From Limnothrix sp. FACHB-406 (GTDB lineage: Bacteria > Cyanobacteriota > Cyanobacteriia > CACIAM-69d): DNA of 64,000 nt. Within the stretch, counting starts at the first letter, position 1. The number at the start of each line of letters is the position of its first letter. The stretch is taken from positions 62,001 through 126,000 of the forward strand of contig NZ_JACJSP010000006.1 of assembly GCF_014698235.1 (NCBI RefSeq), read 5' to 3'. The notes beneath the pieces were generated by a model. That model had not been told where the DNA came from. It did no database searches and saw nothing but the letters and a program-made list of their open reading frames with translations. A program made the translations under genes and the position numbers. This document shows, piece by piece, positions 55,067 through 63,678 of this stretch.

Positions 55067-55329
55067 CAGCCGGATTGATTCGCTACAAAAAAGGGGTGGT
55101 TACTCAGTTGGCCGGGTTGCCGACCGGTCGCGGCTCATCAGTCACGGTTCATCGCCGGGCGATCGGCTGGGGGACGCGATCGCCCGGTTGCCATTGCCTT
55201 GTCGCCTGTGTCATCACTACGTCGTGAATAAGTTGGATCCACGCGAGAGACCATCCGAGAGACCATTAGTGTAGAGCCGGAGTGGGAACTTGCGATCGAA
55301 CAGCGCCAATAAGTCAGCTTTTGCTTACG

Positions 55330-55371
55330 GATTTGCTTGATCAGATTTGCTTGATCGGATTTGCTCGATCG
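55330..55371. repeat. Three-copy 14-bp tandem repeat
   Basis: GATTTGCTTGATCA, GATTTGCTTGATCG and GATTTGCTCGATCG follow one another exactly, in the non-coding stretch between the class V aminotransferase gene and psbM. Confidence 0.8.
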
Positions 55372-55540
55372 AGCATGGCATCATCCCATCCCCATCCCAT
55401 CCTTCCCGCCCACCGATCACGCACAAACCGCCATCGCCAACCACTCCGCAACCAGGAGATCGACCCTCAACCAGCAATCCCAGGCAATCCCGATCGCGCA
55501 CAAACCGCCCCTCAACAACCCAATAACCTCCATAAAGAAA

Positions 55541-55561
55541 GGGCCCGGCAACGCCAGACCC
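55541..55561 (-). terminator. Possible terminator of psbM
   Basis: On the minus strand GGGTCTGGC-GTT-GCCGGGCCC forms a stem with two mismatches and is followed by TTTCTTT. It lies 135 bases beyond the psbM stop. Support is moderate because of the mismatches and distance. Confidence 0.45.
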
Positions 55562-55695
55562 TCTCCCAAACGGATTTTAAAAAACTTTCCTTGCTCACCG
55601 CCTCAGCGCCACCCCCGATCGCAACAGATCAGAACTGGCGAGTTGAAAACGATCACGACTCAACTGTTGATTAGCCCCAAGCGAGCTTTGGCCAA

Positions 55696-55809
55696 TTAGC
55701 CCTTGCTGTTTTCGCGGCTGGCGGTCTGGATGTAAAGAATCAGCAAAAAGGCAGCAGGAATTGCCACAAACAGAATGCTGGCAATGAAGCCGAGATCATT
55801 AACTTGCAT
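55696..55809 (-). CDS. psbM: Photosystem II reaction centre protein M
   Basis: 37 residues, read directly from the sequence. The product begins [20 protein letters not shown] and continues as a single membrane helix to [13 protein letters not shown], a near-perfect match in length and pattern to PsbM (cyanobacterial copies start MQVN-LGF and end IQT-SRE). PsbM is a single-span thylakoid subunit at the photosystem II dimer interface. GAGG is found nine bases before the ATG at 55809. It stands alone on the minus strand, flanked by non-coding DNA. Confidence 0.95.
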   Translation of the reverse strand: MQVNDLGFIASILFVAIPAAFLLILYIQTASRENSKG

Positions 55810-56040
55810 GGAATGATGCCTCTAGGTGTCTTTTGAAGTGTTGGTTGACCCCGCGCTAGGGCAGGGAGCTGAGACCCAAGCCGCCAAATTGATGGCTGGG
55901 GTTGATAGATGCTGTCCAGTCTACCAAAGGCTGCTCGCTCCATTGGCTGGAAGTCGGCCGGATTGGCCCAGGGCGATCGGGCAGCGGTTTCCCAGGCACA
56001 TTCCTGCACGGTTTTGAGGATACACCGGGCTAATTTGCGG

Positions 56041-56100
56041 TGATTGATGGCGATTAATGGCGCTTGATGGTGATTGATGGCGCTTGACGGTGCTCGACCC
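56041..56100. repeat. Six-copy 10-bp tandem repeat
   Basis: Six consecutive 10-base units, e.g. TGATTGATGG, CGATTAATGG, CGCTTGATGG, CGCTTGACGG, occupy exactly 56041-56100, upstream of psbM on its coding strand by about 230 bases. Confidence 0.8.
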
Positions 56101-56491
56101 GATCGCGGGGTGATCTCGAATCAGGGGCATTCCCGCAAGCACACGAAGCAAGCGCTGATTGGGCGACTGCGAATCGGCAGTAAATCAACAAGAAATTGCT
56201 GACAAATCGGCGGCTGCGCGAGTACCGAATAATACCCCACCAACCCCGCCCAACACGGAACCACTCATTATTCAGCCCGATCGCCTTGCTTCAGGGGCGA
56301 TCGCGTGCTAGGACTAGGCGGGGTGGTTGCGGACAATCCGCCATTAACCAAGACTTAACCCCTGCGGGTGCTCTCTTCATGCCGTGTTTGGGCATTTTAG
56401 CGGTAACATCCTGAAGGCTCTGACCCAAAGTCTCAACCCCCAGTCGATGGTTTTAAAGCTGTCAGCTTAGGGTTAGTTACTCCGTCAAAGT

Positions 56492-56649
56492 CTTTTGATT
56501 TCACAGCGTTTGTTCAAGAAGATCACCCACTTAAATTCGAGTGAAATTTTCTGAACTAACACTGCTGTTGCTTTTGATTTCACAGCGTTTGTTCAAGAAG
56601 ATCACCCACTTAAATTCGAGTGAAATTTTCTGAACTAACACTGCTGTTG
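56492..56649. repeat. Exact 79-bp tandem duplication
   Basis: The 79 bases beginning CTTTTGATTTCACAGCGTTT at 56492 are repeated without change at 56571-56649. The segment includes GTGAAATTTTCTGAAC, the start of a small open frame, so the 5' end of that frame is present twice. The lack of any difference implies a recent event or active homogenisation. Confidence 0.9.
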
Positions 56650-56811
56650 CTACTGATCATGATTAACCATGCCCAAGCTCAAGATCTGAATCCTCTGAAT
56701 CATTCTTCAATTAGCCCCCAAAGAATTAGCCCTCAAAGCCTTCCTCAGAAATTCTCAAAAGATTTTCCCAGCACCAAACATCATCCTGATCAAGTCCTTC
56801 CGCAGGATTGA
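56620..56811 (+). CDS. Possible small secreted peptide
   Basis: 63 residues from GTG 56620. The first 21 residues resemble a signal peptide: KFSELTLLLLLIMINHAQAQ with Ala-x-Ala before the likely cut. The mature part is 42 residues rich in Ser, Pro, Gln and His with repeated SPQ (ISPQRISPQSLPQKF) and no cysteines. The start codon lies in the second copy of the 79-bp duplication; the first copy yields a frame with the same start that ends after 30 codons. No clear ribosome site precedes it. It could be a real short gene or a remnant. Confidence 0.3.
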   Translation: MKFSELTLLLLLIMINHAQAQDLNPLNHSSISPQRISPQSLPQKFSKDFPSTKHHPDQVLPQD

Positions 56812-57554
56812 TAACACCTCCAAAAGCTTAAGGATCATAGACTTTCGCTTGCTTTAATTGCGTTGCAATTGCATTGATGCCAAAGAGCCAAGAATCTCAA
56901 CAGGATTCAACAGTCCTCTAGAGGCATTTAGAGACATTGATGCAAAAATGCTGCTGAAAATGTCGCGTTCAACCGATCGATCACCTGTTGCCCAGGATTT
57001 CAAGATAGGTTTGCATCGGCTTCAAAGTAGATTGGCTTGCGGTAGGCTGGCTTACTTCCAAGGCAAACCATGCGCCATTCAAGGGTGATGCAATTCGAGG
57101 GCAATTAACAAGGGCAATTAATGAATTGATTAATAAATTGATTAATCGTCTGGCTAACGAGCTAGTCTAATTAGTCTGTTTGATTACTCAATTCATTGAT
57201 TTATGAGTCGTTAGGAATTCATCCGGATCTGATCCCCCATTCTGGATGAACTAACTATGGGCAGCCGCCAGACTCAACGATCGATTGCTGCTGATCTTCT
57301 CTGATTTTTAGGGTCACGAATTTCAGTTCTGCCGTCGTTAAAAAAGTCACCCCCATTGCACCAGTTTTACGGAGAGGGGTAATCCTCCCTACTGCCCCTA
57401 GCACATTGCCGAATCACAAGCAAATTGCTAGAACCTTGGGGGATTTGGGTTTCCTGAAACCCAGACCATGCTGGGGGATCACATCGTGTATCAGGGTGCA
57501 GCCCACTAGCTCAACTATCCATTTCTGCTTAACTGCGCTCACTCACTGGTTTTG

Positions 57555-57968
57555 ATGAACGCTTTCCAGCCCCAGCACCGTCCTGATCCACCGGTACAAC
57601 GCCGACCCAGGTTGCGTCCCAAGCAACTGCCGAAGTCTGCGTCCTATCGGTCGATCGCCCTGGAAAGCCTGTTCAAGCTGTCCGTTAACAGCCTGTTGGC
57701 GCTCATTGCGATCGCGGCGCTGGTGCAGTGGATCCCGCTCTATGCCACCCGTCGGGCAGAATTACGGCAACTGCAAGCGGAAGTGCGCCTGGTGGAAACC
57801 CGAGTGCAGACCTTGCGATCGGAAATGACCCAAAACTTTGACCCCGCACGCAATCGAGCCACCGTTGAAGCGGAAACGGGCCGCGTGCCCCTCAATCAGC
57901 GGCCGGTGCGGTGGCAGCCCGATCGCCCCAGTCAGCCCGACTTTGAAGAAGGGGACGGCCTCCCTTAG
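57555..57968 (+). CDS. Single-span membrane protein with coiled coil, FtsB/FtsL-like topology
   Basis: 137 residues from ATG 57555. A basic, proline-rich N-terminus of about 40 residues is followed by a membrane helix (LFKLSVNSLLALIAIAALVQ), then a heptad-rich segment RRAELRQLQAEVRLVETRVQ and a disordered acidic tail. This order is that of bitopic divisome proteins such as FtsL, FtsB or DivIC, but topology alone is the evidence. Homologues with this layout are conserved in cyanobacteria without an assigned function, as far as I recall. It precedes the peroxiredoxin gene by 118 bases. Confidence 0.7.
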   Translation: MNAFQPQHRPDPPVQRRPRLRPKQLPKSASYRSIALESLFKLSVNSLLALIAIAALVQWIPLYATRRAELRQLQAEVRLVETRVQTLRSEMTQNFDPARNRATVEAETGRVPLNQRPVRWQPDRPSQPDFEEGDGLP

Positions 57969-58086
57969 GCAATCCTGAAAATTGCTCCGCCGTCCGCTGC
58001 TTCCTTGGGCCGATCGGTCAGCCGCCATGGGCCCTGCGGTAGCATTAGCCATGGTTCACAAATCGCAATGATTTCCTTAGGTTCCT

Positions 58087-58542
58087 ATGGCTATTCAAGT
58101 GGGCGATCGCGCGCCGGATTTTTCCCTGCCAGCTCAAACGGGCGAAACCATTACCCTGAGTCAGTTTGCGGGTAAGCAACCCGTCGTGCTCTACTTTTAC
58201 CCCAAGGACGACACGCCCGGTTGCACGATCGAAGCCTGTGCTTTCCGCGATAGCTACGAAGCCTTTCAAGGGGCCGGCGCAGCAGTGATCGGCGTGAGCA
58301 GCGACTCCGTGGATTCCCACAAAACCTTCGCGGAAAAATATAGTCTGCCCTTCGCCCTCGTGAGCGATCGCGATGGGGCCCTGCGCAAGGCCTACGGTGT
58401 CCCAAACACGCTGTTTGTGGTTCCGGGCCGGGTTACCTACGTCATCGACAAAGCGGGCATTGTGCGCCACCAGTTCAACGATCTGTTGAATGCCAAGGGC
58501 CACGTGACCGAAGCGCTCAAAATTGTGCAAGGGTTGGGCTAG
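58087..58542 (+). CDS. bcp: Peroxiredoxin, PrxQ/Bcp type
   Basis: 151 residues. The thioredoxin-fold start AIQVGDRAPDFSLPAQTGET is followed by VLYFYPKDDTPGCTIEACAF, which contains the peroxidatic Cys and, five residues later, the resolving Cys, the arrangement that defines the PrxQ/Bcp subfamily. FALVSDRDGALRKAYGV follows. It reduces hydrogen peroxide and alkyl hydroperoxides using thioredoxin and protects photosynthetic cells from oxidative stress. It is directly upstream of a glutathione peroxidase-like gene, 88 bases apart, on the same strand. Confidence 0.94.
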   Translation: MAIQVGDRAPDFSLPAQTGETITLSQFAGKQPVVLYFYPKDDTPGCTIEACAFRDSYEAFQGAGAAVIGVSSDSVDSHKTFAEKYSLPFALVSDRDGALRKAYGVPNTLFVVPGRVTYVIDKAGIVRHQFNDLLNAKGHVTEALKIVQGLG

Positions 58543-58630
58543 CCCCCCGAAGGGTCACCCCCGGGATCATTTCCATCCCAAACCGCTATCCTAGACAACC
58601 ATCACCGGCGACACGACAAGCACACTCATC

Positions 58631-59113
58631 ATGGCAACCATCACCGATCTCTCAGTCAAAACCATTGACGGCGAAGACCGTGCCCTCAGCAGCTATCAAG
58701 GGCAGGTGCTTTTGATTGTGAACGTGGCTTCCTATTGTGGCTACACGCCGCAATATCAAGGACTTCAGGCCTTGCATGAAAAATATAGTGCCCAAGGTCT
58801 GCGGATTTTGGCCTTTCCTTGCAACGATTTTGGTTCCCAAGAACCCGGAACCAATGACCAAATTAAGACCTTCTGCTCAACGCGCTACAGCGTGACTTTT
58901 GAGCTGTTTGACAAGGTACATGCCAAGGGAGCCGAGCAACACCCGCTCTATGCCCGCCTAACCTCGGAAGCCGAGCCGACTGGGGATGTGGCGTGGAACT
59001 TTGAAAAGTTTCTGATTGGTAAAAATGGCGAAATTCTGGGTCGTTTCCCCAGCCGCATCGCACCGGATTCGGCTGAATTGATCGGCGCGATCGAGCAGGC
59101 CCTGGCTGCCTAA
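58631..59113 (+). CDS. Glutathione peroxidase family protein (Cys type)
   Basis: 160 residues. LLIVNVASYCGYTPQYQGLQ places the peroxidatic Cys where selenium stands in animal enzymes; ILAFPCNDFGSQEPGTNDQI supplies the Gln and resolving Cys, and DVAWNFEKFLIGKNGEILG holds the active-site Trp and Asn. Cys-type cyanobacterial enzymes of this family mostly use thioredoxin or NADPH systems and act on lipid hydroperoxides. With the adjacent PrxQ gene it forms a peroxide-defence pair. Confidence 0.94.
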   Translation: MATITDLSVKTIDGEDRALSSYQGQVLLIVNVASYCGYTPQYQGLQALHEKYSAQGLRILAFPCNDFGSQEPGTNDQIKTFCSTRYSVTFELFDKVHAKGAEQHPLYARLTSEAEPTGDVAWNFEKFLIGKNGEILGRFPSRIAPDSAELIGAIEQALAA

Positions 59114-59234
59114 ATCAGGTCTGAATTGAGTGCTTCATTCAAGCTTTGTGATTGCTTGATTTTTGATGCCTCATGCTTGATTCTGCTGCTTGATTGCCGC
59201 TGCTTGATTGCTACGGTTTGATTTTGGATGGGCA

Positions 59235-59528
59235 TTACTTTTTGATGGACATTACAGTGAGGATAGGAACTTTTTCGATAGTCCCTATCCTTCTCTGTAA
59301 TCTCTTGATGTAATCTCTCGATCGCCCGTTGAGCTGCTCCTGATTTAGCCATTCTTGAGCCATTGATCGCCATCCCTCGGAACGAATCCAATCGCAACCA
59401 GCTTCTTCAGCATTCTCCAAGACCATCTCTAAGCGTTTGTTTGCACTTTTCCCGATCGCCCGCTGAGCATTCCGGCTAACCCTACTCTGCTTAATGACTG
59501 TTTGCACTGGTCGTTGATGATTGGTCAA
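59235..59528 (-). CDS. Uncertain small protein or gene remnant
   Basis: 97 residues from a TTG at 59528, or 64 from an internal ATG at the MVLENAEEAG position. The stretch RLEMVLENAEEAGCDWIRSE and SMAQEWLNQEQLNGRSRDYI reads like a real helical protein, and the end is RRIGTIEKVPILTVMSIKK. However, a long hairpin-forming inverted repeat covers its last codons and there is no recognised family. It may be the decayed end of an inserted gene. The 430-base interval between the peroxidase gene and DUF3747 holds nothing else convincing. Confidence 0.28.
   Translation of the reverse strand: MTNHQRPVQTVIKQSRVSRNAQRAIGKSANKRLEMVLENAEEAGCDWIRSEGWRSMAQEWLNQEQLNGRSRDYIKRLQRRIGTIEKVPILTVMSIKK
59251..59301. 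repeat. Long imperfect inverted repeat (ATTACAG...CTGTAAT)
   Basis: ATTACAGTGAGGATAGGAAC and the complement of the right arm, ATTACAGAGAAGGATAGGG, pair across a short loop to give a hairpin of about 20 base pairs with few mismatches. It may be a repeat-family palindrome or a terminator for the peroxidase gene. Confidence 0.65.
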
Positions 59529-59543
59529 TCCAAGGACAATCCT

Positions 59544-60212
59544 ATGGCTCCAAATTCTCGGAACTACTCCCTTAGCAACCCTGGGCTAGGGATCCTCTCA
59601 CTGGCTTTGGGTCTTGGTTTGGGAACAATGGGAGCGATGGGATCATGGGCCGCAATACCCACCCCAGCCACGCCTAAATCCACTACATTTGATCAACAGG
59701 AAGTTGACCAATCGCGCTTCATTGCGATTGCGCAGCCCCTTGGCACGGATTCTTTTAAGCTCTTGGTTTTGGAGCAAGTGTCTAACCAGCGGCTTTGCTG
59801 GGCCGAAAGTGGAAACTACCCCGTAGTGGTTGATCCATTGCTGGTTAACTTCAATTTCACAGGTATTTGTGGACGTAGCATTGATAGCAATGGCTTCTCT
59901 GTTCGAGTAGCCAAACGTGATTTAGGGCTGCAATATTCCCTCCGTCTCAGCCGTCGATTTAATTCAGTGGTGTTGCAAGGAGTGCCCTTCGGTGCCAATG
60001 GTGGCCCGGTGATGGACATTGCCAGCACCCGAGGATTCACTTCTGGATTTTTGAAGCTGCAACTTTTTCCCGGATGGCGATTTACCAAACGCTCCTATCA
60101 AGGCCGCCCCTTGGGCCATGTTTACTTCACCAACGATTCTTTTGATTCGGCGGTGACCCCCAAGGACAACCCGGAGCGATCGCCCGAGAAGCCTCAGCCT
60201 GCGGTCAATTAA
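59544..60212 (+). CDS. DUF3747 domain-containing exported protein
   Basis: 222 residues from ATG 59544 (MAPNSRNYSLSNPGLGILSL); earlier in-frame starts at 59502 and 59517 are possible. A hydrophobic core LGILSLALGLGLGTMGAMG ends in an Ala-rich cut site. The DUF3747 body follows: TTFDQQEVDQSRFIAIAQPL, RLCWAESGNYPVVVDPLLVN, NFTGICGRSIDSNGFSVRVA and FPGWRFTKRSYQGRPLGHVY. The family is confined largely to cyanobacteria and has no known role; two conserved Cys may form a disulfide. The protein should be periplasmic or outer-membrane associated. Confidence 0.85.
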   Translation: MAPNSRNYSLSNPGLGILSLALGLGLGTMGAMGSWAAIPTPATPKSTTFDQQEVDQSRFIAIAQPLGTDSFKLLVLEQVSNQRLCWAESGNYPVVVDPLLVNFNFTGICGRSIDSNGFSVRVAKRDLGLQYSLRLSRRFNSVVLQGVPFGANGGPVMDIASTRGFTSGFLKLQLFPGWRFTKRSYQGRPLGHVYFTNDSFDSAVTPKDNPERSPEKPQPAVN

Positions 60213-60338
60213 ACCGAAGCAAGGCTCAATTCTGTTCATGGGCGATCGCTGTCAATTTCGCTGCCAATTGTGCGGTCAATTTCGATCGCCTTCTTGGCCG
60301 CCTCAATGGTGATCGCGATGGTGCAATTGATGGGGCAA

Positions 60339-60719
60339 TTATGGTGCGGTCTCAGGTTCGATTCCCGATCGCCCGATTTCCGATGACCCGATTTCCGATT
60401 CCGATTGGGTTGGCAACTCAGGCTCAAAAACCTGAGAAATTTGAGACCCAGACCACTCCGCAATCAGGGATTCTGCCCGATCGGGATTGGTGTAAATCAG
60501 TTCCAGCAAGGCCCCAGGATCTTGACCGATCGCCCGGGCATAGAACCCCACTTCGGCCATAATTCGCCCTTCCGACTGTCGCAAATACATCGACAAGCAG
60601 TGATGAGCTTGATTGTTGCGGCTGCGTTGGGTTCGGAAAAAAGCCAACGCCGACAGCAACCGATCTTCATAGGGGGCCAAAGGACGCAGGGCGATCGGCT
60701 CGGGGGTTGAAGGCTCCAT
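60339..60719 (-). CDS. Hypothetical protein
   Basis: 126 residues from ATG 60719 (MEPSTPEPIALRPLAPYEDR). The helical first part LLSALAFFRTQRSRNNQAHH and CLSMYLRQSEGRIMAEVGFY, then ARAIGQDPGALLELIYTNPD, looks folded; the last 35 residues are Glu/Ser/Ile-rich with repeated SEIG motifs and appear disordered. I do not recognise the family. It begins 42 bases downstream of the radical SAM gene on the same strand and is probably cotranscribed with it. Confidence 0.6.
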   Translation of the reverse strand: MEPSTPEPIALRPLAPYEDRLLSALAFFRTQRSRNNQAHHCLSMYLRQSEGRIMAEVGFYARAIGQDPGALLELIYTNPDRAESLIAEWSGSQISQVFEPELPTQSESEIGSSEIGRSGIEPETAP

Positions 60720-60761
60720 GGCTCGGGGGGGTGAAGTGGAAAAGCAACCGCTCAAACATCC

Positions 60762-62339
60762 CTAGGGCGTTTTGATCAGCTCGCGGCTTTGGGTTTTTGG
60801 GGCGATCGGGGCCGAAAGGGCCGCCTCCAACGAGCTGCGGCCCAACCGACGCTCCAAAATTCGCATCACTTCCCGGCCGAAATCATTGCTGTTGCTGCGC
60901 CAAGCTTCCAGGCACACTTCCCCAAAAAACGACCCCAACGGTTCCGGATTCCAGAGCAGCTTCCGCGCCGTCCAAGGCATCAGGCTCATGGGGTCATAAC
61001 CGGGTTTCAGAATTTCCTTCTTGAGGGCATATTCTTCCAGGTGAGTATGGGGTTGCAAACCAATGAAGAAAATTGCTGGCTCCACCTTGTCAGCCCCAAA
61101 AACTTCCTCCAGGGCCCGATGATAGGCGATGGTTTGGCGAATGGTTTCATAGGTTTCATCAATCACATTGAAGGAGTAATTAACCGAAACCACATCCTCA
61201 AAACCAGCCGCTTTTAGGTCACGACAATTTTGCAGAACCGTGCGCAAGTTATAGCCCATTCGCATTTTGCGCACCAGTTCTTGGGATCCGCTAGTAATCC
61301 CAATTTCAAAATAGTTCATGCCCGTTTTCACCATCAGATCACAGAGTTCTGGATCGAGGTTATCGGCGCGAATATAGGCAGCCCAATGAATATCCGTCAT
61401 GCCAGCCGCCAGGACATTTTTGAGCAATTCCTTGGCATCTTCAATGAAGCGCCGAGCCGGGATAAATTGGGCATCGGTGAACCAAAAGTTGCGAACACCC
61501 AATTGATAAAGCTGCTGCATTTCTGCAACCACTTCAACGGCCGGATTAATCCGAACTTGCTTGCCCTCAATGACGGTATAGACGCAATAGCAACAGTTAT
61601 GGGGGCAACCGCGCTTGGTTTGCACACCGATATAAAAGTCCCGATCGCGGAAATAGTAGCTAAAGGCCGGCCAGATCGTTTGAATGTAGGCGTAGTTACA
61701 GGCGGTTTTTTCCAAGGGCGCAGGTGGTTCATGCACCAGGCCCACACGGGGCTTCGTTTCCCCGGCAATGTAACAGCGTTCCTGGTCTAAGGACTCGCCT
61801 CGCAGCAGTTTTTCCAGCAGGGTTTCCCCTTCCCCAACGGAGACGATCGTGCCCTTGGGAAGCGATCGCTGCAACTGTTCATAAAACACACTGACGGCCC
61901 CGCCGCCCACCACTGCCCGGGCGCTGGAATTGTAGCGTCGGGCCCGGCGCAGTCCCCGCCGAATGAGGCCCTGATTGCGCCAAAGTTCCGCATAGTAGGC
62001 GCTGGTGACCCGCAAACCACCCAAGGCTCCCCGAAGCTTGATCAGGGGGTTTTTGGCGTAGTAAAACTCGAAGGCATTTTGCAGCGGATTGCCACCACGG
62101 CCGCCCACGGGTGCATAGATCTGAATGTCGCGCCAGGAAAAAACCAGCAGGGTGGGCCGGAAGGCATCGATTTCCGCATCAAGGGCCGCTTTGAAGTCCA
62201 AGGGCGGCACGGTTCCCAGGTCAAAAAGCCGCTGCTCGATCGCGGGAAACTGCTTGTGTACGTGGTCAGCGAGATAAACCACCCCGATCGGGAAGATGGG
62301 GTTACAGGGCAGTCGGACGTACAAAATGCGATCGGCCAT
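60762..62339 (-). CDS. B12-binding-type radical SAM protein, PSII high-light acclimation family
   Basis: 525 residues from ATG 62339 (MADRILYVRLPCNPIFPIGV). The N-terminal half has a cobalamin-binding-like Rossmann layout (FRPTLLVFSWRDIQIYAP, VVGGGAVSVFYEQL, VSVGEGETLLEKLL); the radical SAM core has the [4Fe-4S] motif GCPHNCCYCVY, then VRNFWFTDAQFIPARRFIED and YFEIGITSGSQELVRKMRMG. I recognise it as the cyanobacterial family annotated as the photosystem II high-light acclimation radical SAM protein. The substrate is unknown; a methylation or ring rearrangement is inferred from class membership. Confidence 0.85.
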   Translation of the reverse strand: MADRILYVRLPCNPIFPIGVVYLADHVHKQFPAIEQRLFDLGTVPPLDFKAALDAEIDAFRPTLLVFSWRDIQIYAPVGGRGGNPLQNAFEFYYAKNPLIKLRGALGGLRVTSAYYAELWRNQGLIRRGLRRARRYNSSARAVVGGGAVSVFYEQLQRSLPKGTIVSVGEGETLLEKLLRGESLDQERCYIAGETKPRVGLVHEPPAPLEKTACNYAYIQTIWPAFSYYFRDRDFYIGVQTKRGCPHNCCYCVYTVIEGKQVRINPAVEVVAEMQQLYQLGVRNFWFTDAQFIPARRFIEDAKELLKNVLAAGMTDIHWAAYIRADNLDPELCDLMVKTGMNYFEIGITSGSQELVRKMRMGYNLRTVLQNCRDLKAAGFEDVVSVNYSFNVIDETYETIRQTIAYHRALEEVFGADKVEPAIFFIGLQPHTHLEEYALKKEILKPGYDPMSLMPWTARKLLWNPEPLGSFFGEVCLEAWRSNSNDFGREVMRILERRLGRSSLEAALSAPIAPKTQSRELIKTP

Positions 62340-63020
62340 CATCCACTTCCCTAACTGTCGCAACGGATCATTAAGGCTTGTTCATATAAGTTAACGATAG
62401 CATCAGACCTTGGCCGGATTTCACCCGAGCCACCATTTCGGGCTAATTTTCTTCAAAAATTGGGCCCGCAAGAGTCGTCCCTGGAGTCTCCAGATCGTAG
62501 CGGGTGGGTCTTGTCCGTTAGCAAATGGTGACGATTCCACACCTTGAATCGTCAAGCTCCCACGATTTCGGGAGCCTTGAGCTAGCATGAAAGAATAGAT
62601 CAACTGGCAATTGAACCAATTGGTAAGAGTTGATCAAATTCATAGAATTTGCAGAGAACTTCACAAGAAATTCAAGGAAGTTTGAGGGAGATTTTATTTG
62701 AATTTTTCAGAAAAATTAGGTTCTTTTCAAGACCTGTACCCAATAGAGCTTGGGTTGTGGGAGATTGCTATTGAGCCGCCACTTTCAGCTCAATTGAGAC
62801 CCGTTTTAGTTGAGATTTGGTTGATCCTTAATCGAGCTTTGGTCGAGTCTTGTCAGGATCTTGATTTGGAAAATTGATGTTCGTTAGATTTTCTTAAAGA
62901 TTCGAAAATTGAAAAGCCGCTCGTTGGTAATCGGGTTTACAGCTTGTCGGCAAAGGGGGTGTTAGCGTAGCAAAATCGTTCTATTCCCTTGATCTACCCT
63001 TGGCTCCTATCCCTGCAACC
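62340..63020. other. 680-bp non-coding region with a cluster of hairpins
   Basis: No gene is supported. Between 62481 and 62636 four inverted repeats follow one another: CTGGAG-T-CTCCAG; TGACGATTC with GAATCGTCA; GCTCCC with GGGAGC; and GATCAACT with AGTTGATC enclosing a CAATTG pair. The AT-rich right part should hold the DUF1830 promoter and the left part the radical SAM promoter. A structured RNA or a pair of terminators would both fit. Confidence 0.5.
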
Positions 63021-63380
63021 ATGGCACAAATTATCGATCCCATTCCCAATGACGATCGGCAAAAGCTCCTTTGCTGCTACGTCAATGCCACGAGCAAGAT
63101 TCAAGTTGCTCGGATCACGAACATTGCGAATTGGTATTTTGAACGGGTGGTTTTTCCGGGACAACGCTTGGTTTTTGAAGCGCTGCCAGAAGCACAACTG
63201 GAAATTCACACGGGCATGATGGCTAGCTCAATTCTTTCTGATCGAATTCCCTGTTCAGAATTGTCTTTTGAGGAAGACATGGAGAGTCTAATTGACTCGC
63301 CCGAGCGTGCGAATGAAACCGTTAATCGGGAAACCGAAACCCGTTCGGATCCGGAACCGGCCGTTTCGGTTGGGGCCTAG
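63021..63380 (+). CDS. DUF1830 domain-containing protein
   Basis: 119 residues from ATG 63021 (MAQIIDPIPNDDRQKLLCCY). The domain sequence CCYVNATSKIQVARITNIAN, then WYFERVVFPGQRLVFEALPE and AQLEIHTGMMASSILSDRIP is the standard DUF1830 of cyanobacteria. After it come about 50 acidic, low-complexity residues (SPERANETVNRETETRSDPE) that are longer than the usual end of the family. The function is unknown. The Cys-Cys pair at the start is a conserved feature. Confidence 0.85.
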   Translation: MAQIIDPIPNDDRQKLLCCYVNATSKIQVARITNIANWYFERVVFPGQRLVFEALPEAQLEIHTGMMASSILSDRIPCSELSFEEDMESLIDSPERANETVNRETETRSDPEPAVSVGA

Positions 63381-63678
63381 TGACCCATTAGTTGCTGGTC
63401 CAAAGACCGCCCAGAGGAGTAATGAGGCGGTCAGGGGGGACAGCTCGGATTGGGCTGGGTGTGATGGATACGACGCTGAAGGTGGTGCTGAGTTCTGAGG
63501 CCATGGCACTAGATGAGCAGCGCGAGACAGGCAGCGTAGATGTTAGGCTCGATGGAAGCGCTGTTATGGATCTCCGATGGTTAAGAAATGCTGTGACATT
63601 TTGTTAACTGATTGTTAATTCATCGGGTGCTCCATCTCATCTTGTCACTTCAGTTTTGAGCAACTTGAGCGAATTGAT

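Larger units (their letters stand above)
55067..55695. other. Non-coding stretch between the aminotransferase gene and psbM
   Basis: About 630 bases. It holds direct repeats of GAGAGACCAT near 55240-55266, a 14-bp tandem array at 55330 and a weak terminator for psbM at 55541. A plus-strand frame (55282-55674) exists but is Pro/His/Arg-rich and unconvincing. Confidence 0.5.
55810..57551. other. 1.7-kb gene-poor region
   Basis: The longest stretch in the window without a confident gene. It contains a 10-bp tandem array (56041), a 79-bp tandem duplication (56492), a possible small secreted peptide (56620) and a perfect 18-base hairpin TGGGTTTCCTGAAACCCA at 57446-57463. The other small frames have no family resemblance or ribosome sites. 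The psbM promoter should lie at its left end. Confidence 0.5.

Noticed and set aside
55282-55674. 130-codon plus-strand frame
   Set aside because: Pro/His/Arg-rich composition, no ribosome site, and it overlaps a tandem array and the likely psbM terminator.
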